DNA from: Onishia taeanensis
Lineage (GTDB): Bacteria > Pseudomonadota > Gammaproteobacteria > Pseudomonadales > Halomonadaceae
Direction of reading: 5' to 3'
Assembly: GCF_003268885.1 (NCBI RefSeq)
Contig: NZ_QLSX01000007.1
Span: 124,001-188,000 of the forward strand
DNA: 64,000 bases
Below are positions 19,346 to 31,309 of the stretch, one piece after another (within the stretch, counting starts at the first letter, position 1; each line of letters opens with the position of its first letter). The notes beneath the pieces are model-generated. The model was not told the origin of the DNA, did no database searches, and worked only from the letters and a program-made list of their open reading frames with translations. The translations under genes and the position numbers were made by a program.

Positions 19346-20323
19346 ATGTGGACGACTCCCGGTAAGTTGAGAGACAAAGGCATCATCGGCATGAATCGGC
19401 GCAACATCCGCTATATAGGCCGTTACAACAGCCGCAAGCTCTATCCGCTGGTCGATGACAAGCTCAAGACCAAGCTGCTGGCGCATGAGTACGGCATCAC
19501 CACACCGGCTTTGATCGGTACCGTGAGCACACAGTTCGAGGTCAAGCACGTCACCCGAATCTTGCAGGGGCATCCCGGTTTTGTGATCAAACCGGCCAAG
19601 GGGTCCGGCGGCAAGGGCATCCTGGTCATCGAGCACGTCGATGGCAGTGCCTACATCAAGCCCAGTGGCGCCCATCTGGGCCGCGAGGATATCGAACGCC
19701 ATGTTTCCAACATCCTCTCCGGGCTCTATTCCCTGGGCGGGTCACCGGACGTGGCGGTCATCGAATCACTCATCAACTTCGATGACACGCTGACCCAGTA
19801 CACCTATGAGGGAGTGCCTGACATCCGCGTCATCGTGTTTCAGGGCTATCCGGTGATGGCGATGATGCGTCTGTCCACTGCTGCCTCCGATGGCAAGGCC
19901 AATCTCCACCAGGGCGCGGTCGGGGTCGGGCTGGATATCGCCACCGGCACGGCTCTGCGCGGTGTGCAGTTCGACCGTCCCCGACATGACCACCCGGACA
20001 CTGGCCATGAGCTCGCCAGTCTGCGCATTCCCGGCTGGAACACCCTGCTGGAGCTGGCGGCGAGCTGCTATGAGATGACGGGGCTTGGCTATCTGGGTAC
20101 CGACATGGTGCTGGATCGCGATCATGGCCCGATGCTGCTCGAACTGAATGCCCGCCCCGGGCTCGCCATTCAGATGGCCAACGGTGAGGGCCTGCGCCCT
20201 CGCCTGGATCTTATCGAGCAACAGCCCGAGGGGGTCGATGCGGCCTCCAGGGTCGCATTCGCACGAAGGCACTTCGCCCGCCGTGCCGAGCTCATCTCAT
20301 CAGCGGATGCGGCGCCGGCCTGA
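19346..20323 (+). CDS. Alpha-L-glutamate-ligase-like ATP-grasp protein (RimK-related)
   Basis: Cytoplasmic ATP-grasp enzyme of 325 residues. The ATP-binding hairpin FVIKPAKGSGGKGILVI and the magnesium-binding end MLLELNARPGLAIQ are intact, so it should be active in forming an amide bond between a carboxylate and an amine. The family is annotated as alpha-L-glutamate ligase-related. GGAGG precedes the ATG, which is only four bases past the previous stop, so the two are co-expressed. With the retropepsin lipoprotein and the membrane protein it forms a conserved trio suspected of adding and removing a peptide or amino-acid tag in the envelope; substrate unknown. Confidence 0.85.
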   Translation: MWTTPGKLRDKGIIGMNRRNIRYIGRYNSRKLYPLVDDKLKTKLLAHEYGITTPALIGTVSTQFEVKHVTRILQGHPGFVIKPAKGSGGKGILVIEHVDGSAYIKPSGAHLGREDIERHVSNILSGLYSLGGSPDVAVIESLINFDDTLTQYTYEGVPDIRVIVFQGYPVMAMMRLSTAASDGKANLHQGAVGVGLDIATGTALRGVQFDRPRHDHPDTGHELASLRIPGWNTLLELAASCYEMTGLGYLGTDMVLDRDHGPMLLELNARPGLAIQMANGEGLRPRLDLIEQQPEGVDAASRVAFARRHFARRAELISSADAAPA

Positions 20324-20447
20324 CGGTAGATGATCAGGCGACCTTAGCCGCCAGTCGAACCCGGGCCCAGAGGGCATGGCGCCCTGACTGGCTGGGGACT
20401 CATGTGGCGCGTAGAATAGTGGCTTTCGTCACACCGCCAGGCGCGCC

Positions 20448-20918
20448 ATGCCCGAAACGCATTCACTGATTCAACAAGCCGAACGCCACTGCGAGTCGCA
20501 GGGTGCACGCTTCACGCCGATTCGCCGTCGGGTGCTGGAGATGATCGCCACCACCAGTGGCGGACTCAAGGCCTACGAGCTGCTCGACCGACTCACTCAG
20601 GAGCACGCCGCCGCGCGACCGCCCACGGTATATCGGGCGCTGGAATTCCTGATCGAACAGGGACTGATTCACCGCATCGAGTCCCTGAATGCCTATGTTG
20701 CCTGCCCCTGCCCCGAGCACGCCCACGGCTTTCAGTTGCTGATCTGCCGACACTGCGGTCGCGTTGAAGAGCTACACCTGGATGACGTCAATGACCAGCT
20801 GGCACGGCGCGCCCGCGATCAGGGATTTCGCGTCGAGCGCCAGACCATCGAGCTGCTTGGTAGCTGCCACGATTGCCTGGCCGCCCGCCGCGAGCCGACC
20901 CTTCACGCCCAATCTTGA
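20448..20918 (+). CDS. zur: Zinc uptake regulator, Fur family
   Basis: Fur-family DNA-binding repressor, 156 residues. The winged-helix part contains RFTPIRRRVLEMIA and the recognition-helix region RPPTVYRALEFLIEQG. The metal part has the Zur-like CPCPEHAHGFQLLICRHCG and a final CHDC, giving the two CxxC pairs of the structural zinc site. The early CPCPEH element favours Zur over Fur or PerR. hisI starts 12 bases after its stop, so the two are probably co-transcribed. I did not find a clear Zur box in the short upstream region. Confidence 0.88.
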   Translation: MPETHSLIQQAERHCESQGARFTPIRRRVLEMIATTSGGLKAYELLDRLTQEHAAARPPTVYRALEFLIEQGLIHRIESLNAYVACPCPEHAHGFQLLICRHCGRVEELHLDDVNDQLARRARDQGFRVERQTIELLGSCHDCLAARREPTLHAQS

Positions 20919-20930
20919 GTCGAGCACCTC

Positions 20931-21371
20931 ATGAGCGAAGTTTTCAAGCGCCTCGAGCGCGTTCCCACCGGCACCCGCGAATCGCTGGCCACCATCCTGG
21001 ACAACGTCGGCTGGAACGACGCCGGTCTGATCCCGGCCATTGCTCAGCAGCATGACAGCGGCGACGTGCTGATGATGGCGTGGATGAACCGCGAGTCACT
21101 GCAAGAGACCCTTGCCACCGGCCGGGTCTGCTACTGGTCGCGTTCCCGCGGCAAGCTGTGGCGCAAGGGGGAATCCTCGGGCCAGATGCAGATGCTCAAG
21201 GCCGCGCATCTGGACTGCGATGGCGACACCTTGTTGCTCTCCGTCGACCAGACAGGCCCGGCCTGCCACACCGGCCGGCGCAGCTGCTTCTACGTTGCCC
21301 TCGATGATGATGGTGCACAGGTCGACGGCGATACCCTGATCGATCCCGACCAGCTCTACGCCCGTTCCTGA
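20931..21371 (+). CDS. hisI: Phosphoribosyl-AMP cyclohydrolase
   Basis: Zinc enzyme that opens the adenine ring of phosphoribosyl-AMP, third step of histidine synthesis; 146 residues, monofunctional (no HisE domain). [10 protein letters not shown] and [17 protein letters not shown] are hallmark segments. The three zinc-ligand cysteines appear retained (HLDCDGD, ACHTG and RSCFY). The unusual point is its place directly after zur and away from other his genes. Several gammaproteobacteria carry a second, Zur-controlled hisI, so this may be that paralogue or the only copy; the window cannot decide. Confidence 0.93.
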   Translation: MSEVFKRLERVPTGTRESLATILDNVGWNDAGLIPAIAQQHDSGDVLMMAWMNRESLQETLATGRVCYWSRSRGKLWRKGESSGQMQMLKAAHLDCDGDTLLLSVDQTGPACHTGRRSCFYVALDDDGAQVDGDTLIDPDQLYARS

Positions 21372-21757
21372 TGGTCATGGCCAGTCGCTCACGCTGCTCT
21401 GATCAGCCCAACAGGGTCGACAAGACTCCAAAGCACTCTACGCTTGCTCAGCTGACCAGCCTGCCACTGATTGCCCTGATCAAGGTCTATCAGTACGGCA
21501 TCAGCCCGCTGCTAGGCCCTCGCTGCCGTTTCTGGCCGAGTTGCTCACACTATGCGCTGGAGGCGTTACGCGAGCATGGTCCAGCTCGCGGTGGCTGGTT
21601 GGCACTCAAGCGGCTGGTCAAGTGCAACCCTTGGCACCCAGGCGGCATCGATCCCGTTCCCGGCGGACCCAGCGAAGCGCTGTGCCGAGAGGATGACAGC
21701 CTTGACGAGCACTTTTGCACCCGTCAGGATGATCAGAACCGGTCGTCGAGTCGCTGA
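21371..21757 (+). CDS. yidD: Membrane protein insertion efficiency factor YidD
   Basis: Small protein of 128 residues with the YidD core [20 protein letters not shown] followed by [20 protein letters not shown] and [13 protein letters not shown]. It assists YidC/Sec-dependent membrane insertion at the inner leaflet. The N-terminal 30 residues are an extension, so an internal start is possible; the ATG at 21371 overlaps the hisI stop by one base. YidD normally sits in the rpmH-rnpA-yidD-yidC cluster. Here it follows zur-hisI, so it is either a relocated gene or an extra copy. Confidence 0.88.
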   Translation: MVMASRSRCSDQPNRVDKTPKHSTLAQLTSLPLIALIKVYQYGISPLLGPRCRFWPSCSHYALEALREHGPARGGWLALKRLVKCNPWHPGGIDPVPGGPSEALCREDDSLDEHFCTRQDDQNRSSSR

Positions 21758-21760
21758 CCC

Positions 21761-23314
21761 TCAGGCCTGTTCGTTGAGGCCCTCGAACCCCTCCGCTACC
21801 AGTTTCTCCAGCTTTCGTGCCAGACGCGAATCCTCCAGCACAGGGAATTCCTTGCAGAGGTTTCCGCTTACCCTGCCGTTCTGACGAATGGCACGGATGA
21901 TGCGATCTATATGGTCATCAGGCCCTTCCACCCAATCCTTGATCGCTGCACGCGTTTCGTACCAAGCCCGCTGCAAGGCGGCCTGATGATGCATCTCGTG
22001 TTCGAGGGTGTAGCGGATCACACCGCCAAGATATTCGACCTGATCCGTCAGGTCCGGATAGCGCCAACTCGGAGCTGCCAGCGTGTAAGCGGAAAAGTCG
22101 AAGTCCGACTCGATTCCGTCGGCGTAGTGTTGACGCTCTTGCCGGAACTCAACACTCTCTCGGTACCTCGCCATAAAGGGGCGCGAGTATTGCTCAAGCA
22201 CACGATCGTACTCAACGCGCCTGATCGCTGATGAAGTAATCGCGGCCGATACCGGCAGGATAAAGGGGGCAGGTACCAGACCATCACGCCGCAGGAGGTC
22301 GTTGACCAGGAAGCGTGATACACGGCCGTTGCCGTCAGCCAGTGGGTGGATAAAGACAAACCCGAAGCTCGCGACCGCGGCGCGGGCCAGGGACTGGGAC
22401 GAGCCGGTGCTGGCGAGGAAGCGACGCAGGCCTTCAAGCATCCCGGGCAGCCATTCCCAATGCGGACACACATAGTGGATTACCGAGCCATAGCCTACTG
22501 AGCGACTCCCGACGAACACCGGAGATTCTCGCAAGCCAGGACGAATCGTCGAGACCCCGAGGATGGCGCTTTGAAGCTGACTAAGAGCGTGAGGATCCAA
22601 GGGGTCTGGCAGTCGGCCGCAGTATTGCTCCATGGCCACGGCAAAGCGCTGTATCCGATCCTGATGCCCGCTCTCATGCTCGATGGCAAAACTGGCACGG
22701 CTCTCGTGGATTGTCAGCCAAACGGCGCTACGGCGGAGAATGTCGGCACCAAACTCGCCTTCCATGTCTTCTAGGCGCCTAGCGATATCATAGGCTTGGG
22801 CCGATTCTACGTCCGGCGTCCGGCGCACCAAAGGGCAATAATCCGGCGTTCCGGGCAGGTTGTCATTGATTCGCCAGCGTCGATTCCGACGAGGCGTCTC
22901 GGCAGTCACATAGTGGCGGGGATCAAGGGCGTTACGATAGTTGCCGCCGGTATCGGGAATGTCGAGGGTATCCCTAGTCAGCCATTCGAACAGGAAACCG
23001 GCACGTCGTGCATATTGGCCTGTCGGCTCTTGGCGAACCCAGGTCGCTAGATGGTCAGCCTCAATGCTTTGGAACAGACGCGCCAGAAGCTCCAGGTGGA
23101 CGCCTTCATGTTTCAGGGCAAAGGTCAGGTGCGCCGCGAGAGTGTCCTCAGGGCGCATGGCTTCGAGATAGGTTTCCTGGCGTACGCCATTGGCTTCATA
23201 CGTATGGCGTTTGCGTCCGATGCAGCTTTCTACGGCCAGTGGCTGGGTTGCCAATACACCATAGCGTGCCGCGAGCCAGCCATAACCGATTTCATTGTGC
23301 GTTGGCGTCGACAA
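21761..23314 (-). CDS. Fic-domain protein, putative AMP-transferase
   Basis: Predicted nucleotidyl- or phosphoryl-transferase of 517 residues. The Fic motif is HPLADGNGRVSR at residues 323-334, which keeps the catalytic histidine and the phosphate-binding GNGR. Upstream, S208-F-A-I-E212 resembles the inhibitory S/T-xxx-E helix of class II Fic proteins, with histidine where G or N is usual. The N-terminal 200 residues and C-terminal 130 (helical, perhaps winged-helix at the end) are not recognised. No antitoxin gene is adjacent, consistent with internal inhibition. It is convergent with yidD with only three bases between stops. Confidence 0.85.
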   Translation of the reverse strand: MSTPTHNEIGYGWLAARYGVLATQPLAVESCIGRKRHTYEANGVRQETYLEAMRPEDTLAAHLTFALKHEGVHLELLARLFQSIEADHLATWVRQEPTGQYARRAGFLFEWLTRDTLDIPDTGGNYRNALDPRHYVTAETPRRNRRWRINDNLPGTPDYCPLVRRTPDVESAQAYDIARRLEDMEGEFGADILRRSAVWLTIHESRASFAIEHESGHQDRIQRFAVAMEQYCGRLPDPLDPHALSQLQSAILGVSTIRPGLRESPVFVGSRSVGYGSVIHYVCPHWEWLPGMLEGLRRFLASTGSSQSLARAAVASFGFVFIHPLADGNGRVSRFLVNDLLRRDGLVPAPFILPVSAAITSSAIRRVEYDRVLEQYSRPFMARYRESVEFRQERQHYADGIESDFDFSAYTLAAPSWRYPDLTDQVEYLGGVIRYTLEHEMHHQAALQRAWYETRAAIKDWVEGPDDHIDRIIRAIRQNGRVSGNLCKEFPVLEDSRLARKLEKLVAEGFEGLNEQA

Positions 23315-23445
23315 AATGATTACCCGACCGAATAAACGATTAGAACGCCACCTTATCCTAAAAAAACGATTATGAAAGCCTGGTCTTCAGTTGATCCCGG
23401 GAGCCTTCCGATTCAGCGGAGCTCTTGCCAGAGCGTTGCCAGCGG

Positions 23446-23862
23446 TCAGGCTTCTGCCTTGGCCACCTGATAGATGCGCTCGAGCATCGCATGCAGCCCG
23501 TTGCTGCGGGTCGGTGACAGATGCTTGTCCAATCCCAGCTCTTCGAGAAAGCTCGGCGGCGTGGCGACAATCTCGGCAGGTGGACGGTCGTTGAAGATGC
23601 GCATCAGCACGGCGATCAGGCCAGAAACGATGGCCGCATCGGAGGTGGCATCGAAGTGCAGCCGATCGCCATCTCGCTGTGAACGCATCCAGACATTGGA
23701 CTGACAGCCCTGGATCTTGAGCTCATCGGTCTTCCACTCGTCGGGAAAGGCCGGCAGCTGCTTGCCCATGTCGATGATGTATTGATAGCGATCCATCCAG
23801 TTATCGAACATCTCGAACTCTTCGATCAGTTCGGTCTGGCTTTCCTGAGCGGTGTCGGACAT
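23446..23862 (-). CDS. sufE: Cysteine desulfuration protein SufE
   Basis: Sulfur-transfer partner of the cysteine desulfurase SufS/CsdA, 138 residues, the usual SufE length. The sulfur-accepting cysteine is C53 in IQGCQSNVW, and the neighbouring segments YQYIIDMGKQLPAFPDEWK and ATSDAAIVSGLIAVL are typical. It acts in Fe-S cluster assembly in the cytoplasm. No sufS or other suf gene is adjacent, which is common for detached sufE genes. It lies between the Fic gene and the tyrosine recombinase gene. Confidence 0.94.
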   Translation of the reverse strand: MSDTAQESQTELIEEFEMFDNWMDRYQYIIDMGKQLPAFPDEWKTDELKIQGCQSNVWMRSQRDGDRLHFDATSDAAIVSGLIAVLMRIFNDRPPAEIVATPPSFLEELGLDKHLSPTRSNGLHAMLERIYQVAKAEA

Positions 23863-24037
23863 GGTCTCTCCAGAACATGAGTGGCTGCGGGCCCGGCTAA
23901 CGCCTCAACCCGCGAATCTTGGCCGCCAGTATAACGGCTCGCCACCCGGGGCGTCGTCCCCTCGCCACCTCCTATTGAACCACCCCATCCGTCATGAAGC
24001 CGCTGCGTCGCGCTGATCCCGTGCCCAATTCCAGACA

Positions 24038-25237
24038 TCAATCGAGCCCATGGCGACTCATCTGCTGCTGCCATTCCTCGGCTTCGGCGTGCAGGTAGCG
24101 GGCGGTGGTGTCCAGTCGCGAGTGACGGGCACTGCGGGCCAGGTAGCGAAGCTCGACGCCACCCTGGGCCTGATGCGTGATGGCGGTGTGGCGAAGCCAG
24201 TGCGGGGTGGCGGCGCGCAAGGTGCGGGCCAGGGCGTCATTCCCCACGCCTGCCTCGCCTTTCTGACCTGCCACGCCCTCTCTTCTTTCGCCGGCGGCTT
24301 CCAGCGCGAATGCCGCGCTCTCGAACGCCTTCTTGATCAGCCGATAGAGCTGGTTATCCCCCAGGCCGCGTTTTCCGTCCAGCCCGCGTAGTACCGGCGA
24401 ATCGTCATCGGGCGCCGGGAGTCTGGCCAGGCCCAACTGCTCACGCCAGTCGCCGAGCATCGTCATCATGTCCGGTGGTACCGGAATCGTCGCCAACTTG
24501 TTGCCCTTGCCGATCACTCGCCACCACCAACGCCCTTCCCGCCGCTGAAAATCCCCCATCCGGGCCGCAGCCAACTCGCTGATGCGAGGTGCCAGCAGGT
24601 AGGCAAAGCCGAAGATCAGCCGCCGGCGCTGCCATTCAAAGCGCTGACGTTGGGTCGCTGCCTGGGGCAGTGACTGGTTGAGCCAGCCCCATAACCAATT
24701 CCACAAAGGGCGCTCCAGGTAGCGCTCGATGCCCTCTTGCCGATTGTCGAGACGCCGACGCTTGCCCCGCATCAGGCGAAAGGGGTTATGGTCCACCCAC
24801 CCCGCTTCCACCAGCCAGCTGTAAAGCCCCTGCAGGATCACCAGGCTCTGGCGTCGACTCGCCGCCGAGAGCGGGCGCCGAAAGGGCCGCCAGTCCTCTG
24901 CATGGCGTGGCCTGGGTGGCCCGATCCAGCGCGCGGCGGGCCGAGGGTCGGCGAGGAAAGCTTCGAAGGCGTCCAGTCCGTCCCGGCGAAGCGACGAAAG
25001 CGTCAGGCCCTGGCTGTCCAACCATAGCAACAGGCGCTCGGCCTCCTTGCGATAGGCCCGGAAGGTCTGAGCGCTATCCCGGTACTCCTCCAGCCAGGCA
25101 GCAACGGCTTCCACGTCGCTGGTGGCGCTGATCCTTGTCGCATCGGCGAGCACCGCCGCCCTGCCCTGCACAGAAACCGGCACCTCCTGCCGTTGTGCCA
25201 CCTCTCCCGTCTGCTGCGGCCATCGACTCTCTGTCAC
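24038..25237 (-). CDS. Tyrosine site-specific recombinase (integrase family)
   Basis: DNA strand-exchange enzyme of 399 residues. An N-terminal SAM-like core-binding domain (about 40-160) precedes the catalytic domain. All catalytic positions are visible: R218 (LLAPRISELA), a lysine in IGKGNKL, H346-xx-R349 (HWLRHT), H372 (ARHSRLDTTARYL) and the nucleophile Y381. It is larger than XerC/XerD because of insertions around 265-340. It is divergent from the KfrA-like gene. I see no excisionase, att repeat or tRNA beside it, so whether it mobilises anything is open. Confidence 0.9.
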   Translation of the reverse strand: MTESRWPQQTGEVAQRQEVPVSVQGRAAVLADATRISATSDVEAVAAWLEEYRDSAQTFRAYRKEAERLLLWLDSQGLTLSSLRRDGLDAFEAFLADPRPAARWIGPPRPRHAEDWRPFRRPLSAASRRQSLVILQGLYSWLVEAGWVDHNPFRLMRGKRRRLDNRQEGIERYLERPLWNWLWGWLNQSLPQAATQRQRFEWQRRRLIFGFAYLLAPRISELAAARMGDFQRREGRWWWRVIGKGNKLATIPVPPDMMTMLGDWREQLGLARLPAPDDDSPVLRGLDGKRGLGDNQLYRLIKKAFESAAFALEAAGERREGVAGQKGEAGVGNDALARTLRAATPHWLRHTAITHQAQGGVELRYLARSARHSRLDTTARYLHAEAEEWQQQMSRHGLD

Positions 25238-25590
25238 CTAGCGCTCCCTTTGATGGTCCCTATACGCCCGTTATGTCGCCGGATGAACCGGAGATTCCAC
25301 GAACATACCGTCGTATCAGCCCCTTCAGACCTGGCTCGGGCGCCTCGGTAACCATTGTCGCCGTTACGGGCTCATATAATCAAGATAAGGCGCGTAATCA
25401 TGAATTTATGGTTTTAAAGATAAATAAAATTACGTAATGTGTTTTACGTAATATGCTTTATTCAGCCCCTGATTGCCGATAATATGGCTAAGATAAAAAA
25501 GGCCTCGGCCAGCCATCTCTGACAGAGCAATGGATACCCGACGTCAGGCCAACCCGGCGATAAATCGATGTTAAGAAGGAGAAAGGCGTC
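25238..25590. other. Intergenic region between divergent recombinase and KfrA-like genes
   Basis: 353 bp with no credible gene. The segment 25370-25500 is strongly AT-rich and holds two TTACGTAA palindromes 14 bp apart. The position suggests shared control of both divergent genes. AAGGAG sits before the KfrA-like start. Confidence 0.6.
25429..25452. promoter_or_regulatory. Pair of TTACGTAA palindromes, candidate operator
   Basis: ATTACGTAAT (25429-25438, a perfect 10-bp palindrome) and TTTACGTAAT (25443-25452, with the same TTACGTAA core) are spaced 14 bp centre to centre in an AT-rich stretch. They lie between the recombinase and the KfrA-like gene. KfrA-type proteins bind operators at their own promoters, so autoregulation is plausible. 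Confidence 0.5.
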
Positions 25591-26556
25591 ATGGCGCGAA
25601 GCGGCGTGCAGTACGAGGATGTGCAGCGGGCGATTCATACCCTACTGAGCCGCGGAGACGCGCCTAGCGTGCAGCGAATCCGTGAGGTGCTGGGTACAGG
25701 CAGCTTCACCACTATCAGCGAGCACCTGCGTCAGTGGCGGATCGAACGTGAAGAGAATCGGGACCAGCCGCCTGCCCAGGAATTGCCCGAGGCCTTGCAG
25801 ACATTGACCCAAGAGCTGTGGCGTCAGGCTCAGGACACCGCCAGCGAGGGCCTGGTGCTCTATCGCCAGGAAGCCGATCAGCGCGCCACCGATGCCCTGG
25901 AAGTCGCTCGTGAAAGCGAGCGGCGGGCAGAAGATGCCGGCCAGCGGGAGTCGGCGGTTGCCGATCACTTGGCCAACGCCCAGACACGGCTTGAGGAGCA
26001 GAGCGCCACCCTGGCGAGCTGCCAGGCCCAACGCGACAACCTTTCCGAGCGTGAAGCGAAAGCCCTGCAGCGGGTTCAGCAACTCGAAAAGGAGCTCACA
26101 CGACTCCAGGAGCGCAATGAAGCGCTGGCCGCTCAGCACCATGAAGAGTTGACGGCACGCGACGCCGAACATCAGGCCCGCCTGCATCAGGAAGAACAGC
26201 GCAACGAAGCCGCCGAAGCGCGACTGATGAGCCTGCTGGACGACGCTCGCCAGGAACGCCATGCCGCCGACAAGCAGCATGGCGTTCGCCAGGCGCAGCT
26301 GGAGTCACGCAATGAAAATCTCGACAAGCAGCTGCAGGAGCAGCGCACACAGGTAGCCGAGTCTCAACAGCAGCATCGCGAGGCGCACTGGCAGCTTGAG
26401 CAGCGCAAGGAACAGGACCGAGACAGAAAGCGGCAACAGGAGCGTCTCGAGCATCGCCTGGAAGAAAAAGATGCGGAAATCACAGCGCTAAAGAAGCGCT
26501 TGCTGGAAACCGAAGCGCGCTTGGCCAATACGCCTCTGCCGCCGTTCGTCTACTGA
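25591..26556 (+). CDS. KfrA-like DNA-binding protein with long coiled coil
   Basis: Protein of 321 residues. Residues 1-60 match the N-terminal DNA-binding domain of plasmid KfrA (QYEDVQRAIHTLLSRGDAPS, then REVLGTGSFTTISEHLRQW). Residues about 100-310 are an almost uninterrupted coiled coil rich in E, Q, R and A. The protein ends in TPLPPFVY, a short non-helical tail. KfrA in IncP plasmids is an autoregulator and filament-like partition accessory. Here the gene is chromosomal and divergent from a tyrosine recombinase, which suggests a joint function or a remnant of an integrated element. AAGGAG precedes the ATG. Confidence 0.82.
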   Translation: MARSGVQYEDVQRAIHTLLSRGDAPSVQRIREVLGTGSFTTISEHLRQWRIEREENRDQPPAQELPEALQTLTQELWRQAQDTASEGLVLYRQEADQRATDALEVARESERRAEDAGQRESAVADHLANAQTRLEEQSATLASCQAQRDNLSEREAKALQRVQQLEKELTRLQERNEALAAQHHEELTARDAEHQARLHQEEQRNEAAEARLMSLLDDARQERHAADKQHGVRQAQLESRNENLDKQLQEQRTQVAESQQQHREAHWQLEQRKEQDRDRKRQQERLEHRLEEKDAEITALKKRLLETEARLANTPLPPFVY

Positions 26557-26586
26557 GGCGTTAACGGTAAGTCGCACGAGATAGGC

Positions 26587-26624
26587 AGGTGGGTAGCTAG
26601 ACAGGTAGATCGGTAGGTGGGTAG
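26587..26624. repeat. Short imperfect repeats built on AGGTGGGTAG
   Basis: AGGTGGGTAG occurs at 26587-26596 and 26615-26624 (28-bp period), with further GGTAG/GTAGAT variants between and after. It lies just past the KfrA-like gene. No function is evident; it may be slippage-derived. Confidence 0.4.
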
Positions 26625-26642
26625 ATAGGGAAAACCCTAACG

Positions 26643-26672
26643 CAAGACGGACGCCCTGGGGCGCCCGTCTTG
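26643..26672. terminator. Hairpin between convergent KfrA-like and nfuA genes
   Basis: Arms 26643-26650 and 26665-26672 pair perfectly (8 bp) and the stem continues inward by five more GC pairs after one A-C mismatch. There is no T-run on the plus strand; on the minus strand a TTTT occurs about ten bases later. Probably the shared terminator of the two convergent genes. Confidence 0.6.
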
Positions 26673-26758
26673 TACTGGGACTGAAGAAGTAATGTCGTTA
26701 ACTCAACAGCCCTCACTCAGCGGCGTTCAAGCAACGCCTTGCCATCCGCTTTAGCCGA

Positions 26759-27349
26759 TCAGCGATAGTAGGCCTGGCTGGTATCAGTGTGGTCGGTGAT
26801 ATCGCGGATACCGGCAAGCTCCGGGATGCGCTCAAGCAGCGTTTTCTCGACGCCATCTTTGAGCGTCAGGTCCACGGCCGAGCAGCCCTGACAGCCGCCG
26901 CCGAAGGCCAGCACGGCCACGCTGTCCTCGGTCATCTGCATCAGCTTGATTTCACCGCCGTGGGCGGCAAGCCCCGGATTGATCTCGCTGTAGAGCACGT
27001 AGTTGACGCGATCCTCGAGGGGGCTGTCGGCGTTGACCTTGGGCATCTTGGCGTTGGGCGCCTTGATGGTCAACTGACCGCCCATCCGGTCGGCATTGAA
27101 ATCGACTACCGCCTCGTCGAGGAACGGCAGGCTATTCTTGTCCAGGAAGACGGTAATCTTATCGAGAGCGAGCTTCTCGTCTGTAGGCTCTTCCTCGCCC
27201 GGACGGCAGTAGGCCAGGCACGTCTCAGCGTAGGGCGTACCCGGCTGGGTGATAAAGATACGCACTGCGATGCCTTCGACATTCTGCTTCTCGAGCAGCT
27301 CGGCGAGATAGTCTTGGGCACTGTCGGTAATCTGGATGCTCTGGCTCAT
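26759..27349 (-). CDS. nfuA: Fe-S cluster carrier protein NfuA
   Basis: Fe-S carrier that passes 4Fe-4S clusters to target enzymes, 196 residues (E. coli NfuA has 191). The N-terminal A-type-like domain (degenerate, no full cysteine triad) is followed by the Nfu domain with the cluster ligands C153/C156 in GGGCQGCS. The ATG at 27349 begins the recognisable family sequence; the frame is open 23 codons further up, and the ribosome site is weak in either case. A 20-bp dyad lies 32-51 bp upstream of the start. It is divergent from metH. Confidence 0.93.
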   Translation of the reverse strand: MSQSIQITDSAQDYLAELLEKQNVEGIAVRIFITQPGTPYAETCLAYCRPGEEEPTDEKLALDKITVFLDKNSLPFLDEAVVDFNADRMGGQLTIKAPNAKMPKVNADSPLEDRVNYVLYSEINPGLAAHGGEIKLMQMTEDSVAVLAFGGGCQGCSAVDLTLKDGVEKTLLERIPELAGIRDITDHTDTSQAYYR

Positions 27350-27380
27350 GGGGAGATGGTCCTGATTCGAGAGGTCGAAT

Positions 27381-27400
27381 TTGCTTATCATGTTAAGCAA
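27381..27400. promoter_or_regulatory. Dyad TTGCTTA-N6-TAAGCAA between nfuA and metH
   Basis: Perfect 7-bp arms with a 6-base centre, in the 225-bp divergent region. It is close to nfuA and about 40 bp before a TATAAT sequence (27441-27446) facing metH. Candidate operator; regulator unknown. Confidence 0.35.
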
Positions 27401-27574
27401 AAGTGCGCGGCGAAACAATCCCGAGTGAAATACTCAGGCTTATAATGCCCACCCCGCTTGGCGCTGCCCGTCGCCACCCCCTTTCTGATAAGCTATCGCG
27501 CAAAACCGAGCCCCGACACTAGATCCGCTCGACACAGTAGAAGACGCGACTCACGCTGGAGACCGCCCCGAATC

Positions 27575-31294
<3,720 letters not shown>

Positions 31295-31309
31295 CATCGG
31301 CATTCAAGC

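Noticed and set aside
20324-20447. Zur box upstream of zur
   Set aside because: No GTTATA-type palindrome was found in the 124 bp.
23863-25590. tRNA gene or att repeat beside the tyrosine recombinase
   Set aside because: No cloverleaf or flanking direct repeats could be seen around the recombinase, so no integrated element was called.
26579-26630. GGTAG-rich repeats as a possible CRISPR or iteron array
   Set aside because: Units are too short and irregular, with no spacers and no replication gene in an iteron context.
27350-27574. Cobalamin or SAM riboswitch upstream of metH
   Set aside because: No B12-box or SAM-box elements recognised by eye; only a dyad and a -10-like hexamer.
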